From a virus: DNA of 46,023 nt. The stretch is taken from IMG/VR virus record IMGVR_UViG_3300037189_007830, positions 1 through 46,023 of that record; one strand, 5' to 3'. Position numbers and translations under genes: made by a program. Positions within the stretch are counted from its first letter, which is position 1, and every line of letters begins with the position of its first letter. Below the pieces are notes generated by a model that did no database searches, was not told the DNA's origin, and saw only the letters and a list, made by a program, of their open reading frames with translations. This document shows positions 31,199 through 42,300 of the stretch, in pieces.

Positions 31199-31747
31199 TT
31201 ATTCGTCTAGCTTTGTTAAAGCTAAGAAATTGACTTTCTTACGTAATCTTACAACGCTATCATAAATTCCTAAATGGTTGAAATAATAAACGTCTGTAAA
31301 GGTTTTGTCTTGTCTTGTTATATCGACTTGTAGCTTATACGTCATTTCTCCATCGGCTATGGTCGGAAGCAAAACGCTTTCTGGAACAATTCCACTAAAA
31401 GACCCATTAACTAAAGGTGTTCCTGCTATAGTAGTTTTTAGTGTTTCTTGCCATAGGTTACTAGGGTTTATTTCGTATACTGAAAAAGTGCAAGAACCTA
31501 TTGATTTAATTGTGTTATTTTTTGATAAAAACGCCTGAACTTGAAAACTTCCATCAAAAGCATCAGTATTGAATCTCATCCAAGCATTTACTTTAAAATC
31601 AGAATCTTGACAAGCTTTGTGTTTTAAGTTAGTTACAATATTATTATAACATGCTCCTAGTGTTATCAACATCTTATGTTTAAAGCATATTTTAAGCGGT
31701 TGCGCATAATGATTATTCGTAAACATTTTTATACGTCTTGTTGCCAT
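31199..31747 (-). CDS. putative tail-associated structural protein
   Basis: Encodes 182 residues from an ATG overlapping the upstream stop (TAATG). An in-frame upstream extension exists but overlaps the previous gene. The protein is beta-rich (SFQVQAFLSKNNTIKSIGSC, TYKLQVDITRQDKTFTDVYY), resembling small fibre-attached or decoration beta sandwiches. Position within the fibre gene run supports a structural role; no family recognised. Confidence 0.5.
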   Translation of the reverse strand: MATRRIKMFTNNHYAQPLKICFKHKMLITLGACYNNIVTNLKHKACQDSDFKVNAWMRFNTDAFDGSFQVQAFLSKNNTIKSIGSCTFSVYEINPSNLWQETLKTTIAGTPLVNGSFSGIVPESVLLPTIADGEMTYKLQVDITRQDKTFTDVYYFNHLGIYDSVVRLRKKVNFLALTKLDE

Positions 31748-32364
31748 TACACTAACCTTTTTATAAATAAGCAAGAACCAGTTCTTATGCTAACAGTGGT
31801 AGTATTTTCTGATCTTATTTGTATAGCGATAGTTCCACTAGAAGTTAAAACTATAATACCGCTTCCTATTGCTAAAAAATCAGTGTTTGCTGACGAAGCT
31901 GCAGTAGCACTTACGTTTGTTGTAGAATTTAATTGATCGTATTCAAAATTACTTCCCACACCATTCGCTGCTTGAGTTATACTCCATTTTGCAAAAGTAC
32001 TTCCTAAAGCTGCAGTTCCAGCACCTATTCTTAATCCAACGCCAGCCGTTGCCGCACTTGATTGACATATTGCATGACATTTAAAATTATAAGTTCCTAT
32101 TGGCAATATTTCACTAGTTAGTTCAGTTATATTAGAATATGTTGCTGTATTTTTTGTTTGATTTGCTCCACTAATGGAATAAAAAAATTCAGTCCCTATG
32201 CTTGCCCAATCCGTAGTAGCTTGTCCGTCTTTTAAATAAAGAAAAGAGCCGTCCGTATTAGCAGCAATAGAACCAGTAGACGCATCTACCCCTGATGTTT
32301 TGGGGGATGCATCTACTTCCATTACTTCGATTTCATTTACGGTTATAGCACCTAATACTGCCAT
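31747..32364 (-). CDS. small tail-fibre-type protein
   Basis: Encodes 205 residues. Residues 1-58 (ITVNEIEVMEVDASP, DGSFLYLKDG, DWASIGT) match the start of the 599-residue fibre protein encoded just upstream in transcription (LITINGKQVLEVDSDP, GSLYVKM), so the two share an attachment domain. The rest is a beta-sandwich-like domain (LPIGTYNFKCHAICQ) that resembles the C-terminal part of the protein at the right edge (LPAGTYDFLASAPCF). Likely a short fibre or receptor-binding subunit. Confidence 0.55.
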   Translation of the reverse strand: MAVLGAITVNEIEVMEVDASPKTSGVDASTGSIAANTDGSFLYLKDGQATTDWASIGTEFFYSISGANQTKNTATYSNITELTSEILPIGTYNFKCHAICQSSAATAGVGLRIGAGTAALGSTFAKWSITQAANGVGSNFEYDQLNSTTNVSATAASSANTDFLAIGSGIIVLTSSGTIAIQIRSENTTTVSIRTGSCLFIKRLV

Positions 32365-32366
32365 TT

Positions 32367-34166
32367 TTATCTCATTCTATTTACAACTGCCTTCCAAGTA
32401 ATATCAGAGGAAGCAACTCCAGTAACTCTGATATCTACTGAAGATCCGCTTATAATAGCAGTTACATTTGCTGCACTCAAAGAAGCGTCTTCTGAAGTAT
32501 AGTCTGACTGTACTGTTGGGATAGACACTGTGCCTGAATTATTTTTAACTCTAAGCGTTCTTTCGTAAGAAACTGACTCGTTAGAACCATTAGTTTTTAT
32601 CCCAGTAATACTTACTTTAATCAATTCAACTGAATTGTTTGTTGTCGCTAAAGATGCAATAACAGCATTTACAGCTCCTGACGTTGAAGTACTGTGAGCA
32701 CTTATATTATATTTTACGTTATTTTCTTGTAAATGTAAAATAGACTCTGGAGAATTTGACCCTACCCCCAATCTAGTAGTGGCTTCGTCCAACGCAGCAT
32801 TAGCTCCTAAATTAATCTTACCTTTAGCTCCATTTGAAGTAGAGCTTAAAGTTAAATTATTATTGGCAGCATTACCACCTATTAAACTCTGACCTCCGCT
32901 TCTCCCTGCCAATAATGCATATTGAGCGTGATCGTCGTCTGACAGTCCTAAAATTGAACCGTGGTCTATTGCAGCAATAGCAGCTTGTCTATCTAAAACT
33001 TCTTGAGCGAGATCATCAGCTACGGTTTTAATTTGATCGTCTAATAACTCATCTGCGTTCTTTAAAGATGTAGCAGAAGATAGATAGTTAGTAGCTGCTG
33101 GAGCCGTATACCCTCCGTTGGAATTGAGCCCTGCTCCAGTTTGAGTGGCATCTAATTCGGTTTGGATGGATATATCAGCACCTTGTCTTTCAGTTGATTC
33201 TTGAGCTAGATCATCAGCTACAATCTTAATTTGATCATCAAGTAATTCATCTGCATTTTTTAAAGAAGTTGCAGCACTTAAGTAGTTAGTTCCTACTGGA
33301 GCAGTATATGCCCCGCCCGAACCTAATCCAGCTCCAACTTGAGTAGCGTCTATTTCACTTTGTAATGCAGACTCTGCTGTTGATAAAGCTAAGTCGATCT
33401 CTGATAACTTGCTCTCTACTGAAATACCGTCAGTAACATATTCAATATTAGTTGCATCAAGAACAACTACTCCGGTTTGTCCATTAACCGTGTCAACTGC
33501 TCCTGATGTAATTTGGATATAAACGGAACCTGACCAGCGATATGTTTTATTTGTATCTAAAGCTACGTATATTTTACTTTGCTCTCCTGTAGCAGGGAAA
33601 GCAGCTAAGTTAGCATACTCTTCAACATCATCTACAAAACTTGGAAGATATGTTGCGTCAATTTTAGAAGAAGAATTTAATGGTACAATTCCATTAGCTT
33701 CACCTTTCTGAAGAGAAATTCGAGCATCTGCTGCAGTAGAAAAGTCAGAAACTTGCGATGCTACTATTTCAATTGCAACATCTGAAGCAGCCGTAATACG
33801 ACCCTTAGAGTCTACTGTAAAAGATGCAACAGAATCCGCTACTCCATAAGAACCAGCCGATACTGTAGTATCTATTAAATCTGCACTAATTTGATTTAAA
33901 GCGTCATCGTAAGATAAAGACACATTAGAAGTATTTGTAAACATACCTCCAATAATATCCTGTACGTCCTCTGCTGTTGATGTAGATAGTAACTGCCACG
34001 CTGTATCGGCTGCAGACATTTTAACATACAAAGAACCAGAACCTGCTGCTTCTAATAATGCTAAAGATCCTACCGATGCCGAAGTACCTAACCCGGAACT
34101 CGGATCAGAGTCTACTTCTAGAACTTGTTTTCCGTTTATGGTAATTAAACCAGTAATGTTAGCCAT
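32367..34166 (-). CDS. tail fibre protein
   Basis: A 599-residue protein. The ATG at 34166 is preferred over an upstream in-frame codon because AGGGGG lies 4 bases before it and the attachment domain starts there. Order: attachment domain (1-60), extended fibre repeats, a SSKIDATYLPSFVDDVEEYA to NKTYRWSGSVY module (about 165-220), NGQTGVVVL, then two tandem copies of a segment of about 58 residues (about 275-395), LSDDDHAQYALL and a C-terminal beta domain. The DDHAQY motif and collagen-like low-complexity chemistry are typical of phage fibres. It should bind the host surface. Confidence 0.75.
   Translation of the reverse strand: MANITGLITINGKQVLEVDSDPSSGLGTSASVGSLALLEAAGSGSLYVKMSAADTAWQLLSTSTAEDVQDIIGGMFTNTSNVSLSYDDALNQISADLIDTTVSAGSYGVADSVASFTVDSKGRITAASDVAIEIVASQVSDFSTAADARISLQKGEANGIVPLNSSSKIDATYLPSFVDDVEEYANLAAFPATGEQSKIYVALDTNKTYRWSGSVYIQITSGAVDTVNGQTGVVVLDATNIEYVTDGISVESKLSEIDLALSTAESALQSEIDATQVGAGLGSGGAYTAPVGTNYLSAATSLKNADELLDDQIKIVADDLAQESTERQGADISIQTELDATQTGAGLNSNGGYTAPAATNYLSSATSLKNADELLDDQIKTVADDLAQEVLDRQAAIAAIDHGSILGLSDDDHAQYALLAGRSGGQSLIGGNAANNNLTLSSTSNGAKGKINLGANAALDEATTRLGVGSNSPESILHLQENNVKYNISAHSTSTSGAVNAVIASLATTNNSVELIKVSITGIKTNGSNESVSYERTLRVKNNSGTVSIPTVQSDYTSEDASLSAANVTAIISGSSVDIRVTGVASSDITWKAVVNRMR
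32985..33360 (-). repeat. tandem internal duplication in tail fibre gene
   Basis: Two adjacent copies of about 175 bases encode nearly the same segment: QVGAGLGSGGAYTAP and QTGAGLNSNGGYTAP starts, both continuing NYLS(A/S)ATSLKNADELLDDQ. The copies have diverged at synonymous positions more than in protein, so the duplication is old and under protein selection. Confidence 0.75.
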
Positions 34167-34174
34167 GTTTCCCC

Positions 34175-34624
34175 CTATTCTCCTATATATTTTTCTATTT
34201 CTATGGAGCCTTTCCAATTTGTTAAATTACTAGTTGCTCCTTTTACTTGCATCTCTACGGAATTTCCACTAGGCATAAACCTAATACTAAAGCCGCTTTG
34301 TTGCATGTCGGTAAAGTCCGACTGTTGTAAATTTAAAGCACTAATAACATTATTTTCTTTATAAAAAATAGCAGTTCTTTTAAATCCTGCATACTTATTA
34401 GTTATTAAGTCTTTCGCTATTATGGAAAAAGTTAGCATTATAGCTGAATCATTTTCCGGAATATATGTATGTACAGTATTCCAATTATTTGATGAAAACT
34501 GATTGGATATAAGAATAAATCTATTAAGAAATTGATTTAGACCATCCACTATCTCGTCGGCAAATTCTATGCTTTGTAACTTTTGTCTAAATCTTTGTCT
34601 AGCATCATTCGATATAGTAGACAT
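34175..34624 (-). CDS. putative tail structural protein
   Basis: Encodes 149 residues: a helical N terminus (NDARQRFRQKLQSIEFADEI) followed by a beta-rich half with SNLTNWKGSIEIEKYIGE at the end. The last strand resembles the end of the neighbouring fibre protein (DITWKAVVNRMR), hinting at a shared fold. Stop and start codons overlap those of its neighbour (TAATG-type). Function unknown beyond context. Confidence 0.5.
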   Translation of the reverse strand: MSTISNDARQRFRQKLQSIEFADEIVDGLNQFLNRFILISNQFSSNNWNTVHTYIPENDSAIMLTFSIIAKDLITNKYAGFKRTAIFYKENNVISALNLQQSDFTDMQQSGFSIRFMPSGNSVEMQVKGATSNLTNWKGSIEIEKYIGE

Positions 34625-35712
34625 TATTCACCTAAAGTTATTCCAACAGTCCCAATTCGGTTTTCCCCTGCCGCTAAAATTGTTATTTTTACAATATAGT
34701 GAGTTAAATCTAGAATTGCTGATGCGCTTACTAAACTAATTTTATAATATCCATTTGCGTCTGGTAAAATTCCAGACTCAGTAATACCAATAGAACTTCC
34801 ATCTTTATCATAGATTGTATAGCTTGCTACTCCAATCGTATCAACATATAACTCAGAATCTTTTGTAATCCACAATGTTCCTTGTAGTTGATTAGCAGCG
34901 TTTATTGAGAATACTGCTCTAGGTTCATATTGATGACCAACCGCAGCATGCACTACTGGAAGGTTATAAGAAAGTGCCATCCCATCAACAATAATCGTAA
35001 CCTTAGCCGCATAGAAATTATTATCTAAATCTAAAACAGAAGTAATTGGAGTTATTTCAAAAAATCCTTCACTATCTGCAACTATCCCCGACTCTGCCAT
35101 ACTTGGTACTAAACTACCATTTTTATCATATATAACATAAGAAGCTGTTCCAAGTCTAACAGGGTTGGTTATAACCCCCTCACTATCTGTTACCCAAAAT
35201 GTAGAAATCAATAGATTTTGATCATCTATATTAAAGATACCACTAATAACAGCATTAAACGCTCCAGTAATTCCCGGAGAAGTCTGGTTTAAAGAAATAA
35301 TATTGTTGTCTCTGTTTCCAACAGCATCAACGGCTCTAACTCCAACGTAATAATTTACAGCAGGTTGCAAAAGAGAACCGCCAGCTATAGAAAATATATT
35401 CGCTTGTAATTGAGTAGTTACTAAAGCTATATTGTTAGTATTAAACAAATCAACTGACGTTAAAGGTTTAATATATACTTCATATCGTATTGGATTTGAA
35501 ATATCAGAACCTGAAGCCCAAGCTAACTGTAACTGTCCTAAAGAACCAATGCTTAAAAAATTAATCCCAGAGAATGTTGGAGGGACTAAATCTATTACAC
35601 AGGCTTGTGATGAAGCTTGAATTGCTCCTCCTGTCACAAGCTGATTACCAAATGCTGTACCGAGGGTTGTGCCTTGTACGACAGTTCCCCCAGCAAACAA
35701 TAAATTAGCCAT
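34624..35712 (-). CDS. Ig/fibronectin-like tail protein with duplicated domain
   Basis: A 362-residue protein. Residues about 45-140 look like a fibronectin type III domain (VPPTFSGINFLSI to YYVGVRAVDAVGNRD). Two homologous domains follow at about 187-250 and 294-350: GTASYVIYDKNGS and GVASYTIYDKDGS, each continuing to ESGI and a VLDL/ILDL strand. Ig and FN3 domains on phage tails usually provide weak carbohydrate contacts. It belongs to the fibre gene cluster; no catalytic residues are visible. Confidence 0.65.
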   Translation of the reverse strand: MANLLFAGGTVVQGTTLGTAFGNQLVTGGAIQASSQACVIDLVPPTFSGINFLSIGSLGQLQLAWASGSDISNPIRYEVYIKPLTSVDLFNTNNIALVTTQLQANIFSIAGGSLLQPAVNYYVGVRAVDAVGNRDNNIISLNQTSPGITGAFNAVISGIFNIDDQNLLISTFWVTDSEGVITNPVRLGTASYVIYDKNGSLVPSMAESGIVADSEGFFEITPITSVLDLDNNFYAAKVTIIVDGMALSYNLPVVHAAVGHQYEPRAVFSINAANQLQGTLWITKDSELYVDTIGVASYTIYDKDGSSIGITESGILPDANGYYKISLVSASAILDLTHYIVKITILAAGENRIGTVGITLGE

Positions 35713-38048
35713 TAACTATCCTTTATGCTCGGTCTAATATCTACGCCCGGAGGACTTGTAAAGTTGTATCTTACGAGAGTTCCAATAACATTAGGAATCG
35801 TACCAAGAGCCAACCAAGTAGTTCCACCATCAGAAGAGTATTCAAAATTACTTGGGTTAGAAGTAATTGTTTGATTTACTAAAATAGTTCCACTGAGATC
35901 TGAAGCTTGAAATCTTAAAGTTGATGGTATTGCTGCAGCATAAGCTTGTTTTAAGCGGAACCCAATTCTAGTTGGAGATCCTGTAGAAGAGTCATCATAA
36001 GAGTATTCCCAGTTGTCAGAAAGTTCTTCTAGCGCATCGTATCCAATAAAAAGATCTGAAACTTGTACATGGCTTGTTCTATCTGCAGAATGAGTTCTAA
36101 AATCAAGTTTAAACTGTATCTGAGTCCCTGCTACAAGATTAAGTTCTTGATCTGCATCTAAAGCTACCCAGCCACCAGAAATAGAACCAAATCCACTTAA
36201 TCTATACTCAACGTCAATCTCTCCTCCAGTTGTAATTAACTCTCTCTTAACATCCACCGATTTTAAAATAGCATTTTGAGGAAGTGTTACAACTTTTGAA
36301 ACAATATAACTATGGTCAAATAAAGTATCTGAGCGTACATCAGACGCAAATACACCTCTCTGTCCCACAGCCGATGATATAGCAAATAACCATCCAGAGT
36401 TATTGCTAAAGTTTAAGTAAGGAATAGCTACTTTAAGTTCGTAAGCATCTCTGGTAGTTGTTTCATAATAGGAGACACAAGTATCTCCGAATATTGCAGT
36501 TAGTTTATTATTTTCTACTTTCTTTAGCATAAATCTAAATGCGTTAGATGCTGCTTGTCCAAGTAGAACAATAGCATGATCTAAAGCATCTGACCACGAA
36601 GCTGAAACAACAACAGGAGCAACGATTTGATTCAACCCTCCTAGCATATTTGATGTCGTTAAAGAAGCCCATGTAGTAGCTTCTGATGTTAACTCATCCA
36701 ATCTACCCAAATACAAGTTACTTGACGTTGCAAAAAAAGCACATTTTTGCCCATTAAGTACTGCCCCATTTAGAGGTGCATTTACTGGAGTTGCAATTGC
36801 ATCAACATCTGTTGTAGCAAGAAGAGTTCCTGATATTGCGGGAAGAATACTGGTTTTGTGTAACCACTGAGAATCTGTATAACCAAAAGCTTTACCAACA
36901 GTAACGCCAGTAGCTGCTGTTGCTGTTGTAATCGAAGCACCACCTTGAGTTGTTGCTAATTCAAAATCATTTGCAGTTAAATTTCTAACAAAATATGTTG
37001 TATTAAGAGTAAAAGCGGCAGGAAGTGATCCTGCTAAAAATTGAACAGGTTCATTTTCAGTTAATCCGTGTCCGACTATTTGTATTTTCCCCGGAGTACC
37101 AATTGTAATGTTTGCTGTTTGTGTTGAATACGTTGGAGCAATCGAAGTATCTCTTATAAAATATTGAGGGTTAGCTGCAGTTCCAACGTGAGTATATAAT
37201 CTATTTGCAGAAACATCAATAATAGCTCCAAAGGTATCTATCTCTTGATTTAACGGTTGAAGAACAACGGATGTTGGACCAGCCGCAGCACCAATTGAAG
37301 CACCGTTAAATGTAGCGGACAATTCAAAATCATTAAGACCAGCATTTCTTACAAAATACTTTGTGTTAGCCACAAAAGTTGAAACCGTCCAAGCTGCACC
37401 TACTTGAGAAGTGAAGTAAACTTGATCGTTATTAGAAAATCCGTGTCCGGCAAAGTTGAATTTTACAGGAGTTCCCAAAGTAATTGTCATTGATCGAGAG
37501 GTTAAGCTGGGAAGTCTTCCGAGTTGATAAACTGCTTTTTGGTTATTACCTGTTGCAAATGATATTGTAGGGGGGGATACTTGAGAAAAGTCAGCTTTAG
37601 CTATATTATTAGCCATTAAAACACCAGATCCTCCAAGTAAAATAGTACCTGTGGCAATGATATAAATCTTCCACCCAGAAACACCAGCATCAATAGCTTT
37701 AATAGAACGTATAGTATGAACTATTGCAGGAGATGCTGGAACTGCGATATTGATACGACCAACGTAAGAATGTACTCCCGTGCTTTGGTTTATTTCGTAT
37801 AGAATAACTGGAATAGCACCCCCAGTAATTGCTCCAATCATAAAAATACGACCGTTATCTGATGCAAACATAGTCGTAATTGGAGCTATAGTAGAGTCGT
37901 TAAATACGTCAAGAAATCTAGTTGGAGATGGACCTAAAACTGGTTTAGAGTCAATTGTTCTTTGTGTGACTCTTCCTGCTAAAGTTGTTCTTGTCTGATC
38001 GTAGGATGTTCCTACGCTTGTTAAAAGATTTGCATCTAATAATTTCAT
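35712..38048 (-). CDS. large tail protein with repeated GHG...YFVRN domains
   Basis: A 778-residue beta-rich protein. Two copies of a domain of about 75 residues occur at about 183-258 and 306-380: FAGHGFSNNDQVYFTS...YFVRNAGLNDFELSATF and IVGHGLTENEPVQFLAG...YFVRNLTANDFELATTQ. These GHGL/YFVRN modules recur in tail and fibre proteins of other phages from memory. The N terminus may form a propeller-type domain (RIFMIGAITGG). Likely part of the tail fibre or appendage. The ATG overlaps nothing but lies 10 bases after the previous gene. Confidence 0.6.
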   Translation of the reverse strand: MKLLDANLLTSVGTSYDQTRTTLAGRVTQRTIDSKPVLGPSPTRFLDVFNDSTIAPITTMFASDNGRIFMIGAITGGAIPVILYEINQSTGVHSYVGRINIAVPASPAIVHTIRSIKAIDAGVSGWKIYIIATGTILLGGSGVLMANNIAKADFSQVSPPTISFATGNNQKAVYQLGRLPSLTSRSMTITLGTPVKFNFAGHGFSNNDQVYFTSQVGAAWTVSTFVANTKYFVRNAGLNDFELSATFNGASIGAAAGPTSVVLQPLNQEIDTFGAIIDVSANRLYTHVGTAANPQYFIRDTSIAPTYSTQTANITIGTPGKIQIVGHGLTENEPVQFLAGSLPAAFTLNTTYFVRNLTANDFELATTQGGASITTATAATGVTVGKAFGYTDSQWLHKTSILPAISGTLLATTDVDAIATPVNAPLNGAVLNGQKCAFFATSSNLYLGRLDELTSEATTWASLTTSNMLGGLNQIVAPVVVSASWSDALDHAIVLLGQAASNAFRFMLKKVENNKLTAIFGDTCVSYYETTTRDAYELKVAIPYLNFSNNSGWLFAISSAVGQRGVFASDVRSDTLFDHSYIVSKVVTLPQNAILKSVDVKRELITTGGEIDVEYRLSGFGSISGGWVALDADQELNLVAGTQIQFKLDFRTHSADRTSHVQVSDLFIGYDALEELSDNWEYSYDDSSTGSPTRIGFRLKQAYAAAIPSTLRFQASDLSGTILVNQTITSNPSNFEYSSDGGTTWLALGTIPNVIGTLVRYNFTSPPGVDIRPSIKDS

Positions 38049-38057
38049 TTATTTCTC

Positions 38058-38396
38058 CTATACTAAGCTTCGAGTAATGTTAGTTACTGTATACGAATTT
38101 CCTGTTAAAGTGTACGAAATTGTTTTTTTTGCAACGGTTCCAGAATGTACAGTTGCGCTACTATATTCAATCATTGTAATTCTTTCGTTACGAGTTCCAG
38201 CATCTGCATAGGTATATTGCTCTACTCTATCTTCTGCTGATAAGATTTGCTTGAAAATATTATTAACAAAAACGTATTGGGTTCCCGTTAAAGTACCGTC
38301 GTCTGTTCCTGTTATAATACTACCAGTAGAGCCGCCTCCACCTTGGCAAGAGTTTGTTTCAAATTGTGCTGTAATTGGGTTAAATAAAATTCCCAC
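38058..38396 (-). CDS. small fibre-associated protein
   Basis: Encodes 112 residues: MGILFNPITAQFETNSCQGG, a glycine linker, then Thr/Ser-rich strands (GTLTGTQYVFVNNIF). The opening resembles capping or adaptor peptides that precede phage fibre modules. It overlaps the stop of the upstream gene by one base. Function inferred only from context. Confidence 0.5.
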   Translation of the reverse strand: MGILFNPITAQFETNSCQGGGGSTGSIITGTDDGTLTGTQYVFVNNIFKQILSAEDRVEQYTYADAGTRNERITMIEYSSATVHSGTVAKKTISYTLTGNSYTVTNITRSLV

Positions 38397-39385
38397 TATA
38401 TTCTCTCTACTGCTAAAATTTTACAATTTACATCGTATGTCATAATCAAACTAACAAGAAGCTCTCTATTTTCTCCTGCCTTTTCAACTAAGATTAAAAA
38501 CCCCGTATTGTTCTCTTTTGCAAGATCCGTAACTCCTATAATTTTATTAATAATTACAAGGGTGTCGCTACTTATATTTGTTAGAAATTTCCCTGTGCCG
38601 TCTAGAGCTGTTTTAGTAGCAATAGCTACTTGTTCTGCTGTTGAACCACTTGATATTGTTACCGTTATTCCAGATTTTCCAGAAATCAAAGGGTCGATCC
38701 CGCTACCATTTACATTATACCATACATAATATTGATTTGCATTTGCTGCTGAATTAATAAACCAGTAAGTGCTATTTAGCGTTATAGGCTCGATTCCTGC
38801 TGTATTTTTTATGTACGCTCCTGTATCTTTATCATAGGAGTCTTGCTTAACCCCAACCGAAACACTAGATGCTATAACATAGTATAATTTACTAATAGCT
38901 AAAAACTCAGAATCGGTGTCTAGAGCTAAAGCTGTTCTGTTTGCTATGGTTTCGTGATCATGTGACGATAGTATATTAACAGCGATGCTTCTATATGTTC
39001 CAAGAACAGTAGGCTCTATGCTTCCGAAGTCAACATTGAACCAAACTTTTACAGCACCGATATCATCATATATAACAAAGCATTTTCCGTCTAAAGAAGC
39101 TGGAGTTTTTTGTATAAAATTTATAATTGTTTTGTGTGCTGTCCCTAGCTTGTCCCCTCTAGTAACAACTCTTGTTTCTTGATATACGCCATTAGAGTAA
39201 TAATCAGCTTTTCCTACTTCACCTTCCCCATTTCCAGACGTGATATATTCTAGCTCTACTTTTCCAAATCTAACAGGAACCAAACTATTTACGGCTATTA
39301 CATTCAACGCTTTTGCTTCTTCATTATGAGAAGACGTTATGGCGTTAGTGTAGTCTAATGTAGATGGTTTATAGTTTTTTTCCAT
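38396..39385 (-). CDS. putative tail structural protein with internal repeat
   Basis: A 329-residue protein containing two related segments: KVWFNVDFGSIEPTVLGTYR at about 112-160 and YVWYNVNGSGIDPLISGKSG at about 217-265, each followed by a strand and an AxxTALD helix. This suggests a duplicated alpha/beta domain. Immediately downstream of the giant fibre gene, it may attach to or extend the fibre. No enzyme motif. Confidence 0.55.
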   Translation of the reverse strand: MEKNYKPSTLDYTNAITSSHNEEAKALNVIAVNSLVPVRFGKVELEYITSGNGEGEVGKADYYSNGVYQETRVVTRGDKLGTAHKTIINFIQKTPASLDGKCFVIYDDIGAVKVWFNVDFGSIEPTVLGTYRSIAVNILSSHDHETIANRTALALDTDSEFLAISKLYYVIASSVSVGVKQDSYDKDTGAYIKNTAGIEPITLNSTYWFINSAANANQYYVWYNVNGSGIDPLISGKSGITVTISSGSTAEQVAIATKTALDGTGKFLTNISSDTLVIINKIIGVTDLAKENNTGFLILVEKAGENRELLVSLIMTYDVNCKILAVERI

Positions 39386-39387
39386 AG

Positions 39388-42300
39388 TTATACGCTAGTA
39401 GTAATTGCTCTAAACTTAATTACTCCTGATACAAATCCCGTATAGTTAATACTCGTGTACTGTATTTGTCCGGCATTAGTTATCGAAAAAGATATACCTG
39501 AGTTATCACCTACGTTACTAACCGATATATCCCAGCTAGAACCTTTCTGAATACCTTCTATTGTGATTTGTTCGTATAGTGAAGATGTTGCATTTATGTA
39601 TATTGATATCAAAGCTGTAAAAGATCTAGTAACAGCATTGTTAAAAGCTAATCCTGTTATATTTGCTGCAACTGCTTGATTATTAGTTAATAAAAAACTA
39701 GTCTCAGATATATCTCCGGCTGACTTTAACTGATACCTAGCATCCCCTCTAGCATCTGTATGGTATTGTGCGTGGTCATCATTACTTAAACCGGATAACA
39801 AACCGTGAGATGAAGCTTCTCCGGCTGGAGTATAAAGCTGTGTCCCTCTAAAATCAACATAGTCCGCACCAGTGTCAGTAGAGCGAACTCTAGACTTGGT
39901 GGCATTTGTATAGCCCGTAGCTGTTTGGAAAATAACGCTACCAATCGGAACGAACTCGGCAAACGGTAAACCTGTTAAAGTAGATATTTCTAAGTTTGCA
40001 TTAGTTCTTGCAGAGGAGGTTGTTGGATACGAAGCAATCCCTTGGATACCTACGATAGGATTATTTATATCATTAGTGGCAAACAAGTGAACTAAAACAA
40101 AGTCAAGAGATGGAACTTCAGTTAATTGCCAAGCCCCTCCTGTAAATTCGTTAAAAGGAAGCCTACCGTTTGCTCCCGTATATCCGGCTGAACCGCTGTA
40201 AATAACAGGATAAGCGTCGGCAGTTTTCTTTCGCCACAAAAGTCCCTGTCTATAATAGATAGGAATTTGCGTTTGTGGTGGCAATTCATGAAGGATATCT
40301 TCATCTCTAATATTACCGCCATCTGCAGTAAATTGTGCTTCTGTATTTAAGTTACCAGCTCCGTCTACAGTAAAGCCTTGTAACGCTAGACCAGTTAAGT
40401 ATCTAGCACCGAAAATGGTATGGAGATATGAATGAGTTACCCCGTCCATGGTGATACCATGTCTTTCTTCCGCAAAGTAAGTGTGAGTTCCAGTATCAGA
40501 GTTCCAATATACAATTGCTACAAAAGCGTACTGTTCAATAATATCGGAAGTAAAAATTGTAGTGCTGGTTAGAGCCCCACTAGCATTATAGTAAATATAA
40601 TGATTACCATTTGTAGTAGAAATTACCGTATTTTCTGCTACAATTTTAATGTATTTTGTACCTCTGATGTAAACATCAAACGATCCAGACGTCGGTTGAA
40701 TTGTAAAAGTACGACTAGCATCATCAAAAGATATCGTAGAATGATTTCTATTTACAAATCCTGTTGGTTCTTTTGTATCTAAGTATACTTGATTTACATT
40801 AAAGGATAGATTATCTACGTATGTTTTAACTGCTTGTTCTGATGGGTAGAGAGTATTTGAATTACTAGCAAGTGTACCGTCTGTAGATTTATTAGCTACG
40901 TCTTCTTTTAAAGCGTCTTGATCGTCAACATATTTTTTAGTAGTAACTTCTGCGTCTACAGTAGGAATGTGAGCAGTCCCAACTCCGTCATCGTACAAAA
41001 AGATACTTCCCGGATCAACACTTGTGTTAGCTCCAGTAGTATTATTAATTGTTGAAACATTTCCACCAATTATGTCCGTAGTAAAGTCGGTTGGACCGGA
41101 TGGGTCTTGATATGCAATTACTATGTTATCATCGGCTATAGTAATTGTGCTAGTTATTGGTCCTGCTGAGAAATCAAAATCTAAAGTGCCGGTCATAGTA
41201 TCGCCAGCCTTAGCTACTTTATCGTCTAAAGCTGATTGTAAATCTGTCTGTGCTGATAGAGTTCCAGTGATTGATCCCCAAGCAGACGAAAAGGATGCTG
41301 TTGTAGGAACCCACGCTGATCCATTCCAAGAAATTATTTGACCCGGTGTTGCGCTTGATTGAGTTATGTTAGTTAATGGTATATTAGCTAGTAATATTTT
41401 TGTGTAATTACCAGTTAAATTACCTAGAGCGTCTGAAGCTGTATCTATTTCTATAGATGGACTGTTTATTAAAACTGTGTTACCATTTACAAATTCTGTG
41501 GCTCCTAAAAGTTCACAATCTAGTATACGAATAAGAGATGTTCCGTAGGCTTCAACATTAGCTATAAATTTAGTATTTTCAAAAATTACAAGACCGTCAT
41601 TAACATCTAGTGATACAGTTAGTAAACATTCGCTAAAATTATTATTACCGCCAGCAATTGTTCCACCAGTAACAGTACTTTCTGTTGTTATAGAAAATAC
41701 GTTATTGTTAGTGTCCTGTCTATTATATTCAACAACAGTTTGTTTTAAAGTTACCAGTCCATTTATTGCGCTAGATGCGTTTAATGTTAAAGTTCCTATA
41801 TTAATTTTTTGAAAAGACACATCTATATTTGACGCTGGGGCAATATACGACATTCCGTTTAGTACAATCGTGTTTATGGCGGAAAAGCCTTGGATTGAAA
41901 AATATGACAACGAAGAAGGAATTACTACAGTAGGTTCTGCGTATGTTCCCGGTAATAGAGCAATCACATTGTTATTCACAGCTACAGTAAGAGCTGCTGC
42001 AATTGTTGCGTAAGGTCTATTTAAACTACCATCAGCAATAGCAGCATTGGCAGTAGGTGATGTAAAGATCACATTATCAATAGCAGACATTTCATCAACC
42101 CATTTACGAGTTGCTGCATCTTGATCTGCTTGTGGATCTTCAACATTTTGTATTCTATGAGAACTAGCGTCAATTGAACCAGTTGCGTTTTGATTTAAGT
42201 ATACAACATTTTTAGAATCAAGTATAATTGAACCGTTTGCTCCAGTTCCAACAGACTGTCCTGCTGTTAGTATAATATTTGCAGGATTCCCATCTACGTT

